From positions 434,001 to 498,000 of the forward strand of contig OZ252295.1 in the NCBI GenBank assembly GCA_965250195.1: a DNA stretch of 64,000 nucleotides, given 5' to 3'. Below are positions 42,597 to 51,908 of this stretch, piece by piece; the stretch's first letter is position 1; the number at the start of each line of letters is the position of its first letter. A program made the translations under genes and the position numbers. The notes under the pieces were generated by a model. The model did no database searches. It worked only from the letters and a program-made list of their open reading frames with translations, and was not told where the DNA came from. The stretch is from CAUZIR01 sp965250195 (GTDB taxonomy: Bacteria; Chloroflexota; Dehalococcoidia; Lucifugimonadales; UBA2962).

Positions 42597-44371
42597 ACGG
42601 TTATGCCTTTCTTGTTGGCCTTAGTGGGCTTGCTGCTGTTTTTGGTCTTACGAGTCTTACTCGTTTTATTAGATGCTCCGGCGGCCAAAATGCGTGCGGC
42701 CAACTCACCCACCTTGAACGGCAGACCGGTGTACTGGGTGATCGCTTCGGCGTTCACGCCGTAGGACCGTAGGATTGTTGCGAACTGGCCCTGGAAATTC
42801 AGTTCCGGCACCAGGACCAGGTCCTTCTTGAGCAGCTCTGAAAGCATCTCCGGCGGCAGCGGATTAAGGAGCATCGTATAGTACCAGCCGATGTCCTGAC
42901 CATCGGTGACTAACTGTTCGTAAGCCTCTCTCGCCGGACCCTTGGAGCCGCCCCAGGGAACTATCGCCATAGTCGCATCTGTATTGTCCGCTTCGAAATC
43001 TCCGTCTTCGAGCAGGCTGATCTTGCCCCAGCGGCGATGGGTCATCTGCACGTGCCGTGCGCCGAGATGCGTCGTATCGCCCATGCCGTCGTGCTCGCTG
43101 CCGTTGGCCACGTAGCCGCCCGGCCCGCCCGGAATCGGCATCGGCGAGACCTCGCCCGACTCGTAACGCTGGTAGCCGTTGGAGCCGGTGTAGGTGAGCC
43201 GGTTCTCCACCGGAATCTCCGATAGATTCGGTTTAGGGATGTTCTGGTTGCGCTCAGAAAGAGCGTGTTCGGAGAGAATCACGACCGGGCCCTGGTAGCG
43301 TTCCGCCCAGTTGAACGCATGCACAGCGGCGTAGAAGCACTCCTCCACGGTTCCCGGTGCGATCAGGGGCAGTTTTACGTCGCCGTGTGCCGGGTACATC
43401 GACGCGAACAGGTCCGACTGCTCGGTCTTGGTGGGGAGGCCGGTGGCGGGGCCACCTCGCTGTACATTGACCACGACCAGGGGGATTTCGGTCATCCAGG
43501 CCAGGCCGAGGCCCTCGCTCATGAGCGAGAAGCCGGGTCCGGCAGTGGCGGTCATCGCCTTCTTTCCGGCGAAGCCCCCGCCTATCAGCGCTGTAATGGA
43601 CTCGATCTCCGAGCTAACCTGGTAGACGAACTTGCCGGGGCCGGGAGCGTTTCGCTCCATCCACACCAGGATCGAGGTGGCCGGTGAGATGGGATAACCA
43701 GCGTAGAAGTTCATCCCGGCGTGCATCGCGCCCAGGCACAGGGCCGTGTTGCCGTTCACCAGGATCTGCTCGTAGTCGGGTCGTTCGGCGGGTGCCAGTT
43801 CGCCCAGGGAGAAACCGCTGGACTCGGCCTCTGCCCTCCCCAGGCGCATGGCCGCGAGGTTGGAGCTGATTATCTCCTCGTCGTTCGGACGACCCCGGGA
43901 AAAGCGCTTGGTGACGAACTCGTCAAAGATCTCCTGCCGCATGCCGACGAGGTGTGCGAGAGCGCCGATAACCACCATGTTCGCGGCCCGGGCGTTGCCG
44001 GTGGACTTGGCCAGTTCGTCAAAGTCCATGCCGAACGAATGCACGTCACCGTTTAGCTCGAAATCGCCGGAGTTGTAGACGATCACCCCATCGTCCGCCA
44101 CCTCGCCGTGGTGGGTCTCGTACGCAGCCTCGTTAAAGCACACCAGCACGTCCAGGTGATCGCCGGAGCTGAGCACAGGAGACGTCGAGATGCGGGTCTG
44201 TGTCCAAGTCGGACCTCCCATGATCTGAGAGGGAAACGTGGCGAAGGTCTGGGCATGGTAGCCGGTCTGGGTGGCGGCCTGCGCCAGGCCTTCAGCGGAA
44301 GTCACAACGCCCTGGCCGCCCTCGCCCGCGAATCGGACGACGAAGTCACTCTTAAGCAATGCGCTCTCCAT
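42593..44371 (-). CDS. korA: 2-oxoacid:ferredoxin oxidoreductase, fused gamma-alpha subunit
   Basis: About 592 residues. The gamma domain is N-terminal (VVRFAGEGGQGVVTSAEGL, then SQIMGGPTWTQTRIS). The alpha pyrimidine-binding domain starts around residue 200 (NTALCLGAMHAGMNFYAGYPI, SEIESITALIGGGFAGKKAM, TATAGPGFSLMSEGLGLAW). A C-terminal Lys/Thr/Ser tail closes it. Translation likely begins at the ATG at 44371. The 260 bases up to ccmB hold no gene. Confidence 0.92.
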   Translation of the reverse strand: MESALLKSDFVVRFAGEGGQGVVTSAEGLAQAATQTGYHAQTFATFPSQIMGGPTWTQTRISTSPVLSSGDHLDVLVCFNEAAYETHHGEVADDGVIVYNSGDFELNGDVHSFGMDFDELAKSTGNARAANMVVIGALAHLVGMRQEIFDEFVTKRFSRGRPNDEEIISSNLAAMRLGRAEAESSGFSLGELAPAERPDYEQILVNGNTALCLGAMHAGMNFYAGYPISPATSILVWMERNAPGPGKFVYQVSSEIESITALIGGGFAGKKAMTATAGPGFSLMSEGLGLAWMTEIPLVVVNVQRGGPATGLPTKTEQSDLFASMYPAHGDVKLPLIAPGTVEECFYAAVHAFNWAERYQGPVVILSEHALSERNQNIPKPNLSEIPVENRLTYTGSNGYQRYESGEVSPMPIPGGPGGYVANGSEHDGMGDTTHLGARHVQMTHRRWGKISLLEDGDFEADNTDATMAIVPWGGSKGPAREAYEQLVTDGQDIGWYYTMLLNPLPPEMLSELLKKDLVLVPELNFQGQFATILRSYGVNAEAITQYTGLPFKVGELAARILAAGASNKTSKTRKTKNSSKPTKANKKGITV

Positions 44372-44632
44372 CACAAAATCGGATGAACCCGCCTCTTCTC
44401 ACGGAAACAGCTTCGCATACTCGACGAAGCCCATAGTAGACGCGCTGACACTAACTTTTACGATATCAGTGGAAAATCACGCGTGTCAATGAGTGCGGAT
44501 CCTCATTTACGTGGAGTTACAGGCGTCAATTCAATGGAGGGACCGGGGTGGACGGGCTCGGTATCGTCGATGCGAATATACGGCCAATTGCCATCACTTC
44601 AGCGAATATTGTTGCTAAGTTACAGAGAAGCT

Positions 44633-45322
44633 CTAGTCCTGTACGACATATCCGAATCCCAGCGAGCAGACCACCAGAAACACCACGTCGAAGACCGCCA
44701 GAACGGGCAGCCACTGGACGGCGTCGCCCCAGGGGGCTCCGGTGATAGCCGGTCCCGACGCCTCCACCGCGGCCACTATCACCGGCACCGCGATGGGCAA
44801 AAACAGCAGCGGCAGCATCACCTCTCGGGCCCTGGTGTTAACCGCCATCGCCGAAAACAGCGTGCCGACCGACGCAATGCCGAGAGTGGCGAGCAGCGCC
44901 ACCGGAATGAACTCCGGCGCCAGTACCGGCAGGTTATAAATGACGGCGAAAATGGGAAACGCCACCACCTCCACCGCCGTCATGAACACGAAGATCGACA
45001 GCACCTTACCCAGATAGATCGAGTCCCGGCCCGCTGGCGTGAGCAGCAGCGCCTGCATCCCGCCCCGCTCTTTCTCCACCGCGAAGCTGCGTGTAAGGCC
45101 GAGCACACCGCCAAAAGTAAAAGCGATCCACAGAATGCCCGGCGCCACCAGCCCGACATTTTGCGGCGTCGGGTTGAGCGCGAAGTTGAACACCACGATC
45201 GACAGCAGTGCGAAGACGAACACGGACACCAGAGTGTCCTTGGTGCGCGTCTCCAGCACCACGTCCTTCCACAGCACGGCCATCACCGGCCAACGCAGCG
45301 CCCTGTCGAAAACCGACCTCAT
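44633..45322 (-). CDS. ccmB: Heme exporter permease CcmB
   Basis: A 229-residue membrane protein of six helices. It has CcmB landmarks KDVVLETRTKDTLVSVFVF near the N terminus, SFAVEKERGGMQALLL, and LPLLFLPIAVPVIVAAVEA. It overlaps ccmA by 4 bases. With CcmA it drives release of holo-CcmE from CcmC. Confidence 0.9.
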   Translation of the reverse strand: MRSVFDRALRWPVMAVLWKDVVLETRTKDTLVSVFVFALLSIVVFNFALNPTPQNVGLVAPGILWIAFTFGGVLGLTRSFAVEKERGGMQALLLTPAGRDSIYLGKVLSIFVFMTAVEVVAFPIFAVIYNLPVLAPEFIPVALLATLGIASVGTLFSAMAVNTRAREVMLPLLFLPIAVPVIVAAVEASGPAITGAPWGDAVQWLPVLAVFDVVFLVVCSLGFGYVVQD

Positions 45323-46158
45323 CCGCCCTCTCGTCGTTCCGGCTGTGCGCCGGAAGGGCGCTCCCCGGAATGCATGAAATACAAGTCGCGAATGGCCTCG
45401 GGACTCGGCACCCCGTCCGCAGCAGATCCGAGGTCCTGCTCGTGGGCCACCCTGCCCCGACCCAGAATCGCCAGCCGGTCGCCCAGCGCCAGGGCCTGGT
45501 CAAAGTTGTGGGTAACCAGCAGCACCGCACCGCCTCCGGCCCTGGTCGCTTCCACCACATCTCGCATCAACGCTATCGCCGAGGGATCCAGCCCGCTCTC
45601 CGGCTCATCCATTAACAGCACTTGAGGCCTATGAAGAAGCGCTCGGGCGATGGAAAAGCGCTTCTGCATCCCATGAGACAGCGTGCCCGCCCGCTGGTCC
45701 AGCCGGTCCGCCATCCCCACTCGCCGCACCGACTCGGCGATGCGCTCCTCGGGCGCATCGAGGCCGAACATGCGGCAAAAAAATCGCAGATTCTCCCGCC
45801 CAGTAAGGTCCGCGTACAGCATCGGTTCGTGCATCACCACGCCGGTGGCCCGCCGCACTCGTCCGCCCGCCTTGTCCGCGTCCATACCGGCGATGCGTAC
45901 CGAGCCCGCGTCTGGCCTGGTGAGCGTGGCGAGAATCTTGAGCAGCGTAGTCTTGCCCGAGCCGTTCGGGCCCAGGACGGAGAGCACCTGCCCCCACTGA
46001 AGCGTCAGGTCCAGGCCGTCGAGTACCCGGACGCGACCGTACGACTTGGTAACCCCCCGGACTTCCAGTGCGGGCCCGGCACGGGTCACCGGGAGCCCCG
46101 ACGCGGGCGTCGGGCGACTCGTGCCCCGCTGCACATCGGCGTTAACGTCGTTTTTCAT
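45319..46158 (-). CDS. ccmA: Heme exporter ATPase CcmA
   Basis: About 279 residues. Walker A GPNGSGKTTLL, signature LSHGMQKRFSIARAL, Walker B VLLMDEPESGLDP and VTHNFDQAL are seen. The annotation starts at the ATG giving KNDVNADVQ; a longer frame reaches into the divergent queF gene. The gene pair ccmAB is separated from ccmCDE by about 4 kb and lies on the other strand. Confidence 0.88.
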   Translation of the reverse strand: MKNDVNADVQRGTSRPTPASGLPVTRAGPALEVRGVTKSYGRVRVLDGLDLTLQWGQVLSVLGPNGSGKTTLLKILATLTRPDAGSVRIAGMDADKAGGRVRRATGVVMHEPMLYADLTGRENLRFFCRMFGLDAPEERIAESVRRVGMADRLDQRAGTLSHGMQKRFSIARALLHRPQVLLMDEPESGLDPSAIALMRDVVEATRAGGGAVLLVTHNFDQALALGDRLAILGRGRVAHEQDLGSAADGVPSPEAIRDLYFMHSGERPSGAQPERREGG

Positions 46159-46225
46159 GGGCTCCGGTACTGTAGTATATGGTCGGATGCCTCGCAACGC
46201 AGCGCCGACGGTGTCGAGAGAAAAA

Positions 46226-46660
46226 ATGCCGACAATAGAACAGCTCCAGGAGCAGTACCGGGCCATGGGGGACAAATTCGACGCCGCCCCCACCGTGACC
46301 GAGCTTGAAGAGATCGATCCCTCGGTCATCCTCTCCTTCGACTACGACTATCCCGGCAGCGACGCCGAGGTCGCCATCGACACCGACGAGTTCACCGCCG
46401 TTTGCCCCTGGACCGACCTGCCTGACTACGGCACCCTCACAGTCCGTTACGTGCCAGACCGCCTGGTCATTGAACTGAAGTCCCTGAAGTACTACCTCAT
46501 GCAATACCGCAACGTCGGGGTAGTACAGGAGCACGCCGCCAACAAAATCCTCGCCGATCTGGTAGCGGCCGCGAGCCCAGTGTCTATGGGGATAGAACTC
46601 GACTACAAAGTTCGTGGCGGGCTGCACGCCTCCGTCACGGCCAATTACCGGCGCCCTTGA
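46226..46660 (+). CDS. queF: NADPH-dependent 7-cyano-7-deazaguanine (preQ0) reductase
   Basis: A type I QueF of about 144 residues. The catalytic Cys in FTAVCPWTDLPD (residue 60) and its partner Asp (67) are present, as is the QueF motif IELKSLKYYL. It reduces preQ0 to preQ1. The ATG at 46226 has a purine-rich GAGAG just upstream. It overlaps queC in a TTGA. Confidence 0.92.
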   Translation: MPTIEQLQEQYRAMGDKFDAAPTVTELEEIDPSVILSFDYDYPGSDAEVAIDTDEFTAVCPWTDLPDYGTLTVRYVPDRLVIELKSLKYYLMQYRNVGVVQEHAANKILADLVAAASPVSMGIELDYKVRGGLHASVTANYRRP

Positions 46661-47385
46661 GCTCTTACGGCGTCAGCCTGCTATCGGGCGGCCTCGACTC
46701 CTCCACAGTCACCGCGTATGCCCGGCGCAGCGTTGACCAACTCACCTCCCTAACCTTTCATTACGGTCAGACCCACGCAAAAGAGGTGAGCTTCGCGGCG
46801 GGCATCGCCAGGGCTCTGGACATCGGCCATAAGACCCTCGACATCTCCTTTTTGGGCGACGTCGCCTGGTACTCTGCGCTGACCAACCCCGAGCGTTTCC
46901 CCATGCCGTCGGGCCGACCGGAAGAGGAGATCGGCTTCGGCGTGCCGATCACCTACGTGCCCTTGCGCAATACGATCTTTCTCTCATTGGCCGCCGCGCT
47001 GCTGGAGAGCGACGCCCTGCACGCCATAGAGGTCAAGGGAGAGGACCCGTCCGCAATGGAGGCCATCGTCTACCTCGCCCCCAACGCCATCGACTACAGC
47101 GGCTACCCCGACTGCCGCCCGGAGTTCTTCCAGAGCGCCGTCGAGACGATAAACCTCGGCTCCAAGCTGGCCACCGAACATGGAGTCCGCATACGGGTCG
47201 AGACCCCCATCATCGACAAGTCCAAAGCCGACATCGTCCGCATGGCCCTGGAGTTGGACGTACCCTTGGCCCAGACATGGTCCTGTTATCGGGGCGGCGA
47301 ACGGCCGTGCGGGCAGTGCGACTCCTGCATCCTCCGCGCCCGAGGGTTCGCCGAAGCGAGCGTACCCGACCCGGCGCTGGCGTAA
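46657..47385 (+). CDS. queC: 7-cyano-7-deazaguanine synthase
   Basis: A 242-residue ATP-dependent PP-loop enzyme. It has LLSGGLDSSTVTAY at the N terminus and the zinc-binding cysteines CYRGGERPCGQCDSC near the C terminus. It makes preQ0 from carboxy-deazaguanine. It starts with TTG, overlapping the queF stop. Confidence 0.93.
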   Translation: MSSYGVSLLSGGLDSSTVTAYARRSVDQLTSLTFHYGQTHAKEVSFAAGIARALDIGHKTLDISFLGDVAWYSALTNPERFPMPSGRPEEEIGFGVPITYVPLRNTIFLSLAAALLESDALHAIEVKGEDPSAMEAIVYLAPNAIDYSGYPDCRPEFFQSAVETINLGSKLATEHGVRIRVETPIIDKSKADIVRMALELDVPLAQTWSCYRGGERPCGQCDSCILRARGFAEASVPDPALA

Positions 47386-47388
47386 ACC

Positions 47389-48090
47389 TTGATCCGAGTC
47401 AGCCGCATGCCGTCGGGCGAGCCCGAAATCTTCTTGTCCGTGCAGGGCGAGGGCCGCACGGCGGGCACGCCGTCTGCGTTCGTGCGACTGGCCACCTGCA
47501 ACCTCGCCTGCACCTGGTGCGACACCTCTTACACCTGGGACTGGGGGTCATTCGAATACGAAACACAGGTCATGACGATGGACATTTACGAAGTCCTTGC
47601 ACGGGTCGAGGCCCTTGACACACCGAACGTCGTTATCACCGGCGGTGAGCCCCTCCTGCAAGACCTTGACCGCCTGGTTAGCGATCTGAAACGGGCCGGC
47701 CACAGCGTAGAAATCGAGACCAACGGCACCATCGCGCCTTCTCCTGAGCTGGTCGCGGGGGTGACGCGTTGGAACGTCTCGCCGAAGATCGCCAGTTCGG
47801 GAAACGCGCAGGAAAAACGAGAGGCCCCAGATGCCCTGCGGTCCTTCGCCGACCTGCCCAACGCCGACTGGAAATTCGTCGTGGTCGATGTGCCCGACGT
47901 GGACGAGGCGGCCCGATTGGCCGAGCGCTACGGGGTCCCAACGGAGCGCGTCATCCTGATGCCCGAGGGCGCCGACCGTGCAGCCATTCAGGAGAAATCA
48001 GCATGGCTGACGGCGGCGGCCGCCGACCGGGGCCTGGGGTTCTCCTCCAGGCTCCAGGTCCTGCTCTGGGGCGCCGAACGCGGGCGCTGA
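47389..48090 (+). CDS. queE: 7-carboxy-7-deazaguanine synthase (radical SAM)
   Basis: A 233-residue radical SAM protein with CNLACTWCDTSYTWD (CX3CX2C, residues 37-51), SVQGEGRTAGTPSAFVRL before it and VVITGGEPLLQ after it. It forms the deazaguanine core from carboxytetrahydropterin. TTG start, three bases after the queC stop codon. The pathway step QueD is not found in the window. Confidence 0.93.
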   Translation: MIRVSRMPSGEPEIFLSVQGEGRTAGTPSAFVRLATCNLACTWCDTSYTWDWGSFEYETQVMTMDIYEVLARVEALDTPNVVITGGEPLLQDLDRLVSDLKRAGHSVEIETNGTIAPSPELVAGVTRWNVSPKIASSGNAQEKREAPDALRSFADLPNADWKFVVVDVPDVDEAARLAERYGVPTERVILMPEGADRAAIQEKSAWLTAAAADRGLGFSSRLQVLLWGAERGR

Positions 48091-48142
48091 CTCGTGTAAT
48101 ATTGGCAGCCGCTGATGACCAAATAATCAGGAGCCTTTTGAA

Positions 48143-48895
48143 ATGAAATATGCCAGGTACGAGGCCGACGGAGCCGCCCACTACGGAGTCGTCGACGGCG
48201 ACAACGTCACCCGCATCACGGCGGCGCCGTGGGAGTCCTTTGATACGACCTCAGACAGCCGGTCGCTTGACTCGGTGCGGCTGCTGGCGCCGACCACCCC
48301 ATCGAAAATGGTCGCCATCGGCCTCAACTACAAAAGCCATCTCGGTGACCGGACGCCGCCCGCGGTGCCGGAGCCGTTCTTTAAGACGCCGTCGTGCGTG
48401 GTTGGCCAGGGCGACACAATAGTCCTACCGAGAGACTCGACCCTCGTCCAGGAAGAAGCCGAGTTGGCAGTGGTTTTCGGCAAGCGGTGCCGCAACGCCT
48501 CCAAAGAAAACGCGCTCGGCTACGTCTTCGGCTACACCTGCGCCAACGACGTCAGCGAGCGCAACTGGCAATCCGACGACCTGCAATGGTGGCGGGCCAA
48601 GTCATCCGACACGTTCGGGCCCATAGGGCCGTTCATCGTCACCGGTTTGAACCCGGGCAATCTCGGCATAGAAGCCCGGCTGAACGGAGGGGTCGTGCAG
48701 CAGAGCAACACGTCCGACCTGCTCTACGACGTGCCGACAATCATCGAGTGGGTGAGCAAGGTCATGACCCTTGAGCCGGGAGACGTGATCCTCACCGGCA
48801 CGCCGGGCACCACGGCGACCCTCAGCCCGGGCGACACAGTTGAAATCGAGCTAGAGGGAATCGGGGTCCTGAGCAACCCTGTCGAAGCCGAGTAG
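48143..48895 (+). CDS. Fumarylacetoacetate hydrolase-family protein
   Basis: A 250-residue FAH-fold enzyme. It has KMVAIGLNYKSHLGD, the metal-site EEAELAVVFGKRCRN (Glu residues), YTCANDVSERNWQ, KSSDTFGPIGPFIV and ILTGTPGTTATLSPGD. Family members hydrolyse or decarboxylate acylpyruvates and related diketo acids. SD AGGAG lies ten bases before the ATG. The specific substrate is unknown. Confidence 0.88.
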   Translation: MKYARYEADGAAHYGVVDGDNVTRITAAPWESFDTTSDSRSLDSVRLLAPTTPSKMVAIGLNYKSHLGDRTPPAVPEPFFKTPSCVVGQGDTIVLPRDSTLVQEEAELAVVFGKRCRNASKENALGYVFGYTCANDVSERNWQSDDLQWWRAKSSDTFGPIGPFIVTGLNPGNLGIEARLNGGVVQQSNTSDLLYDVPTIIEWVSKVMTLEPGDVILTGTPGTTATLSPGDTVEIELEGIGVLSNPVEAE

Positions 48896-48935
48896 GCGCG
48901 GCGCTGACGAGAAAAACCGGCCGCCTCCGCTGCCC

Positions 48936-49670
48936 CTAGAAGTACTGCTCGATCCTCTGTGCCAGCACGTCGCTGCCGTCCCCGGCCGTCCAGTAATAGA
49001 TCAGGTACGCACCGGCCCCGACCATGGCCAGGTTCCCGACCGGCTCGATCAGAGGGAAAATCTTTCGGATCCCTTCCTGTATGACACCCTTGAAGAACAC
49101 CACCCCGACGGCGACGGCAATCATGATCACACCCATGCCCAGCCCGTAGGTGAGCGAGCCGATAATCGTCTCTGCGAAGCCACCGGCGCTGAATGACTGA
49201 CCGGCAACCACTCCAACCGCCGCCAGGAAGATTGGCAGCGCGCAACTGAGCGAAGCAACCGCGTATGCGATGCCGAACAGGAACACCTGCTTCAGGCCCT
49301 TGCCACCGCCCATGTTCAGACGGCTCGCCGCCATGAACCCGATCTTCTTGCGCGAGAGGAGGAGCCACAGGCCGAGACCGGTAATTATCACGCCTATACT
49401 CAGTCCCGCGAACGGCAGTATGTCCCCTATCACCCTGCCTCCGGCGGCAAGTAGCACGCCCACGAGGCCGAACACCACCAGGAAACCGGCCGTAGCCGCG
49501 AGGCCCACCAGGATACCCTTCAGCGCGGCAAAACCGGGATTGAGATCGCCATCGGCGCTGCCCAGTTGGAAGCCAACATACGCCGGGAACATCGCCGCCC
49601 CGCACGGGTTGAAGGCAGCCGCAAACCCGGCAAGAAACGCGAATATTATTGGAACGTCTAAACCGAACAA
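48936..49670 (-). CDS. ccdA: Cytochrome c biogenesis thiol-reductant carrier CcdA
   Basis: A 244-residue membrane protein with six helices. The two conserved redox cysteines are in FNPCGAAMFPAYVGF and SLSCALPIFLA. It passes reducing power across the membrane for apocytochrome thiols. TTG start with GGAG seven bases upstream. It is likely part of the split cytochrome c maturation set, convergent with the FAH gene. Confidence 0.9.
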   Translation of the reverse strand: MFGLDVPIIFAFLAGFAAAFNPCGAAMFPAYVGFQLGSADGDLNPGFAALKGILVGLAATAGFLVVFGLVGVLLAAGGRVIGDILPFAGLSIGVIITGLGLWLLLSRKKIGFMAASRLNMGGGKGLKQVFLFGIAYAVASLSCALPIFLAAVGVVAGQSFSAGGFAETIIGSLTYGLGMGVIMIAVAVGVVFFKGVIQEGIRKIFPLIEPVGNLAMVGAGAYLIYYWTAGDGSDVLAQRIEQYF

Positions 49671-49893
49671 TCAGCATCTCCGAAACCAGGCCCGCGATTG
49701 AGCGAGCCCGACTCTAATTATATTTGCTGAGCAACAGCGTCCCGCTAGCGGTAACGCGTGTGATCTCTCTGATGCTACGTACTCGGGGCCGGTTTCCGAT
49801 TTGACCGGTGTCGCCCCGGACACGGCCCTCGATAAAGCCCAGTGAGAAACCCCATGCGCCAGTCAACGAAGGGGCTGCGGGGTTGTTATTCGG

Positions 49894-49923
49894 TTGACAC
49901 CGAACCGCCTCCACTGGTACATT
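49894..49923 (+). promoter_or_regulatory. Candidate promoter for the nitrite/sulfite reductase
   Basis: TTGACA at 49894-49899 and TACATT at 49918-49923 are separated by 18 bases. The predicted transcript would start near 49930 and carry a leader of about 165 bases. The rest of 49684-50096 holds no credible gene; a 136-codon frame on the minus strand has no family match. Confidence 0.5.
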
Positions 49924-50015
49924 TACCCAATCTTGCCAATACAACAATCGGCCGCCGGCACCACCTGTAAGAACGCCTCGCCTGGATAGATGGTCGGGAT
50001 AGCAGCGCCGTGATA

Positions 50016-50039
50016 CCCCGCCCTCCAGCGGGGTTTTTT
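50016..50039 (+). terminator. Intrinsic terminator inside the reductase leader
   Basis: A 6-bp GC stem (CCCCGC/GCGGGG, 6-base loop) followed by six T at 50034-50039. It lies 57 bases before the reductase ATG and downstream of the candidate promoter. That makes it a potential attenuator rather than the end of another gene. Confidence 0.75.
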
Positions 50040-50096
50040 GTTTCAGGCCCAATTTCGGAACAAAGTTCAGCCAGGGCGTAGCGGGGAGACCAGACA

Positions 50097-51857
50097 ATGA
50101 CCCAGACAAGTCAAAAGACGACACGCGAGCATGTAATCCCCATCTTGCCGCAGGAGTTCGACGACTTCGAGGCAGCCGTAAAGAGCTTTCAGGCGGGCGA
50201 GTGGCAAGAGGTAGAGTTTATGGCCTTCCGTCTGCGCCAGGGCGTCTACGGTCAGCGCCAGCCCGACGTGCACATGGTGCGAGTAAAGGCCCCCTTCGGC
50301 GGACTCGACGCGGACCAGCTCGACGCCCTGGGGCGCTTCGCCGACCGGTATGCTCCCTTGCGTAGAGGACATGTCACGACCAGGGAGAACTTCCAGTTCC
50401 ACCACGTTCCCCTGGCCGATTCGGCCGAGGCACTGCGCATGCTGGCGGAAGTGGGCCTGAGCACCAGGGAGGCCTGCGGCAACACCGTCCGAAACGTCAC
50501 CGGCTGCCCCATGGCCGGAGTCTGCAGCCAGGAACAATTTGATGTCACGCCTTACGCCGCGGCATACGCTCGTTACTTTGTCAGGCATCCTTTCACCCAG
50601 TCCATGCCGCGAAAAATCAAGACCGCCTTCTCCGGGTGCCTCAGCGACTGCGCCATCACGCCCATCCACGACATGGGCTTTCTGCCCAAAGTCGTCGATG
50701 GGGTGAAGGGGTTCAAGATCGTCGCGGGCGGCGGGACCTCGATCATGCCCCGCATCGCGCCCACCCTGTACGAGTTCGTCCCCATGGACCAGTATTTGAA
50801 AGTAACCGAGGCGGCCATAAGAGTCTTCCACCGCTCCAACAAGGAGCGGAAGAACCGCATGAAGGCCCGGATCAAGTTCCTCATCGACCGCGTCGGAATG
50901 GACGAGTTCCGCAAGATGGTCGAAGAGGAGATGGAGCAGGAGTGGGCGCAGCGCTCTTTCGACCCCAAGGACCTGTTGTATATCGACGACGAGGCTCCGG
51001 ACGCTCCCCAGCTCGACGGCGACTATACGCACGCCGTGCCGAATCCCGAGTATGTCCATTGGGTGGACAGCAACGTCATCGGCCAGCGTCAAGAGGGCTA
51101 CAACGCCGTCACCGTAAAACTGCCTCTTGGCGACATCCAGGCGGAGCAGTTCCACAAGCTCGCCGACATGTCCCGCAAGTACGCGGGCGGTCGCTGCCGC
51201 ATAACCCACCAGCAGAACCTGACGTTCCGGTGGGTGCCCCAGGCGGCGCTATACGAAGTGTGGAACGGCCTGCGTTCCATCGGCCTCGGCGAGGCCGGCG
51301 CCCACCAGATTCAGGATGTCGTTTCATGCCCCGGCACAGACAGCTGCAAGCTGGGCATCACCTCCTCAATGGGACTGGCCAGAGCGATCACGGACTCCAT
51401 GACCGACATCGACACGTCCGATCCTTTGGTGGCCAAGATGCACGTGAAAATGAGCGGCTGCCCTAACGGCTGCGGCCAGCACCACGTCGCCGACATCGGC
51501 TTCCACGGCGCCGCAGCCAAGGCCCCGGGCGGGCAGGTCCCGGCCTACGAGTTGTTCTTGGGTGGCAGTTACGCTGCGGATGACGCAAGATTCGGCATCC
51601 GCACCAGGACCAAGATCCCGGCAAAGCGAGCGCCCGAGGTCTTCAAGCGCATCGTGTCGCTCTACCAGCAAGAGCGGAACGAAGACGAAGAGTTCAAGGA
51701 CTACGCCGTTCGCATGGGCAGAGACCACTTCGACGAATTCCTCGCCGAATTCAAAGAGGTCGGGGAGCTAAATCGGGAAACCCTGCCCACCTACATGGAC
51801 TGGGACAAGACCATCAAGTACATCCTCGAGCGCGGCGAGGGCGAGTGCATGGTCTAG
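50097..51857 (+). CDS. Ferredoxin-type siroheme nitrite/sulfite reductase
   Basis: A 586-residue protein. Two ferrodoxin-like half-domains are visible, each with a conserved parachute-type stretch (THVTTRENFQFHHV-like GHVTTRENFQFHHV, and RITHQQNLTFRWV). The siroheme-[4Fe-4S] cysteines are in CPGTDSCKLG (around residue 415) and SGCPNGCGQHH. It reduces nitrite to ammonia or sulfite to sulfide with six electrons from ferredoxin. Which substrate cannot be decided here. The Arg/Lys residues that separate the two would need alignment. Confidence 0.88.
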   Translation: MTQTSQKTTREHVIPILPQEFDDFEAAVKSFQAGEWQEVEFMAFRLRQGVYGQRQPDVHMVRVKAPFGGLDADQLDALGRFADRYAPLRRGHVTTRENFQFHHVPLADSAEALRMLAEVGLSTREACGNTVRNVTGCPMAGVCSQEQFDVTPYAAAYARYFVRHPFTQSMPRKIKTAFSGCLSDCAITPIHDMGFLPKVVDGVKGFKIVAGGGTSIMPRIAPTLYEFVPMDQYLKVTEAAIRVFHRSNKERKNRMKARIKFLIDRVGMDEFRKMVEEEMEQEWAQRSFDPKDLLYIDDEAPDAPQLDGDYTHAVPNPEYVHWVDSNVIGQRQEGYNAVTVKLPLGDIQAEQFHKLADMSRKYAGGRCRITHQQNLTFRWVPQAALYEVWNGLRSIGLGEAGAHQIQDVVSCPGTDSCKLGITSSMGLARAITDSMTDIDTSDPLVAKMHVKMSGCPNGCGQHHVADIGFHGAAAKAPGGQVPAYELFLGGSYAADDARFGIRTRTKIPAKRAPEVFKRIVSLYQQERNEDEEFKDYAVRMGRDHFDEFLAEFKEVGELNRETLPTYMDWDKTIKYILERGEGECMV

Positions 51858-51885
51858 GGGGCGGCCCCCGCCCCTGATTGGGGCC

Positions 51886-51908
51886 ATAGGGGGGCTTCAG
51901 GCCCCTAT
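51886..51908. terminator. GC hairpin between convergent genes
   Basis: ATAGGGG at 51886-51892 pairs with CCCCTAT at 51902-51908. It covers the stop of the minus-strand membrane protein and lies 28 bases past the reductase stop. No T tract, so any terminator role is uncertain. Confidence 0.4.

Noticed and set aside
44483..45625. 380-codon plus-strand ORF
   Set aside because: Antisense to ccmB and ccmA; His/Arg-rich translation without homology.
49714..50124. 136-codon minus-strand ORF in the reductase leader
   Set aside because: No family match, no ribosome site, and it crosses the promoter and terminator candidates.
50067..51209. 380-codon minus-strand ORF
   Set aside because: Antisense to the clearly coding siroheme reductase, with no domain of its own.
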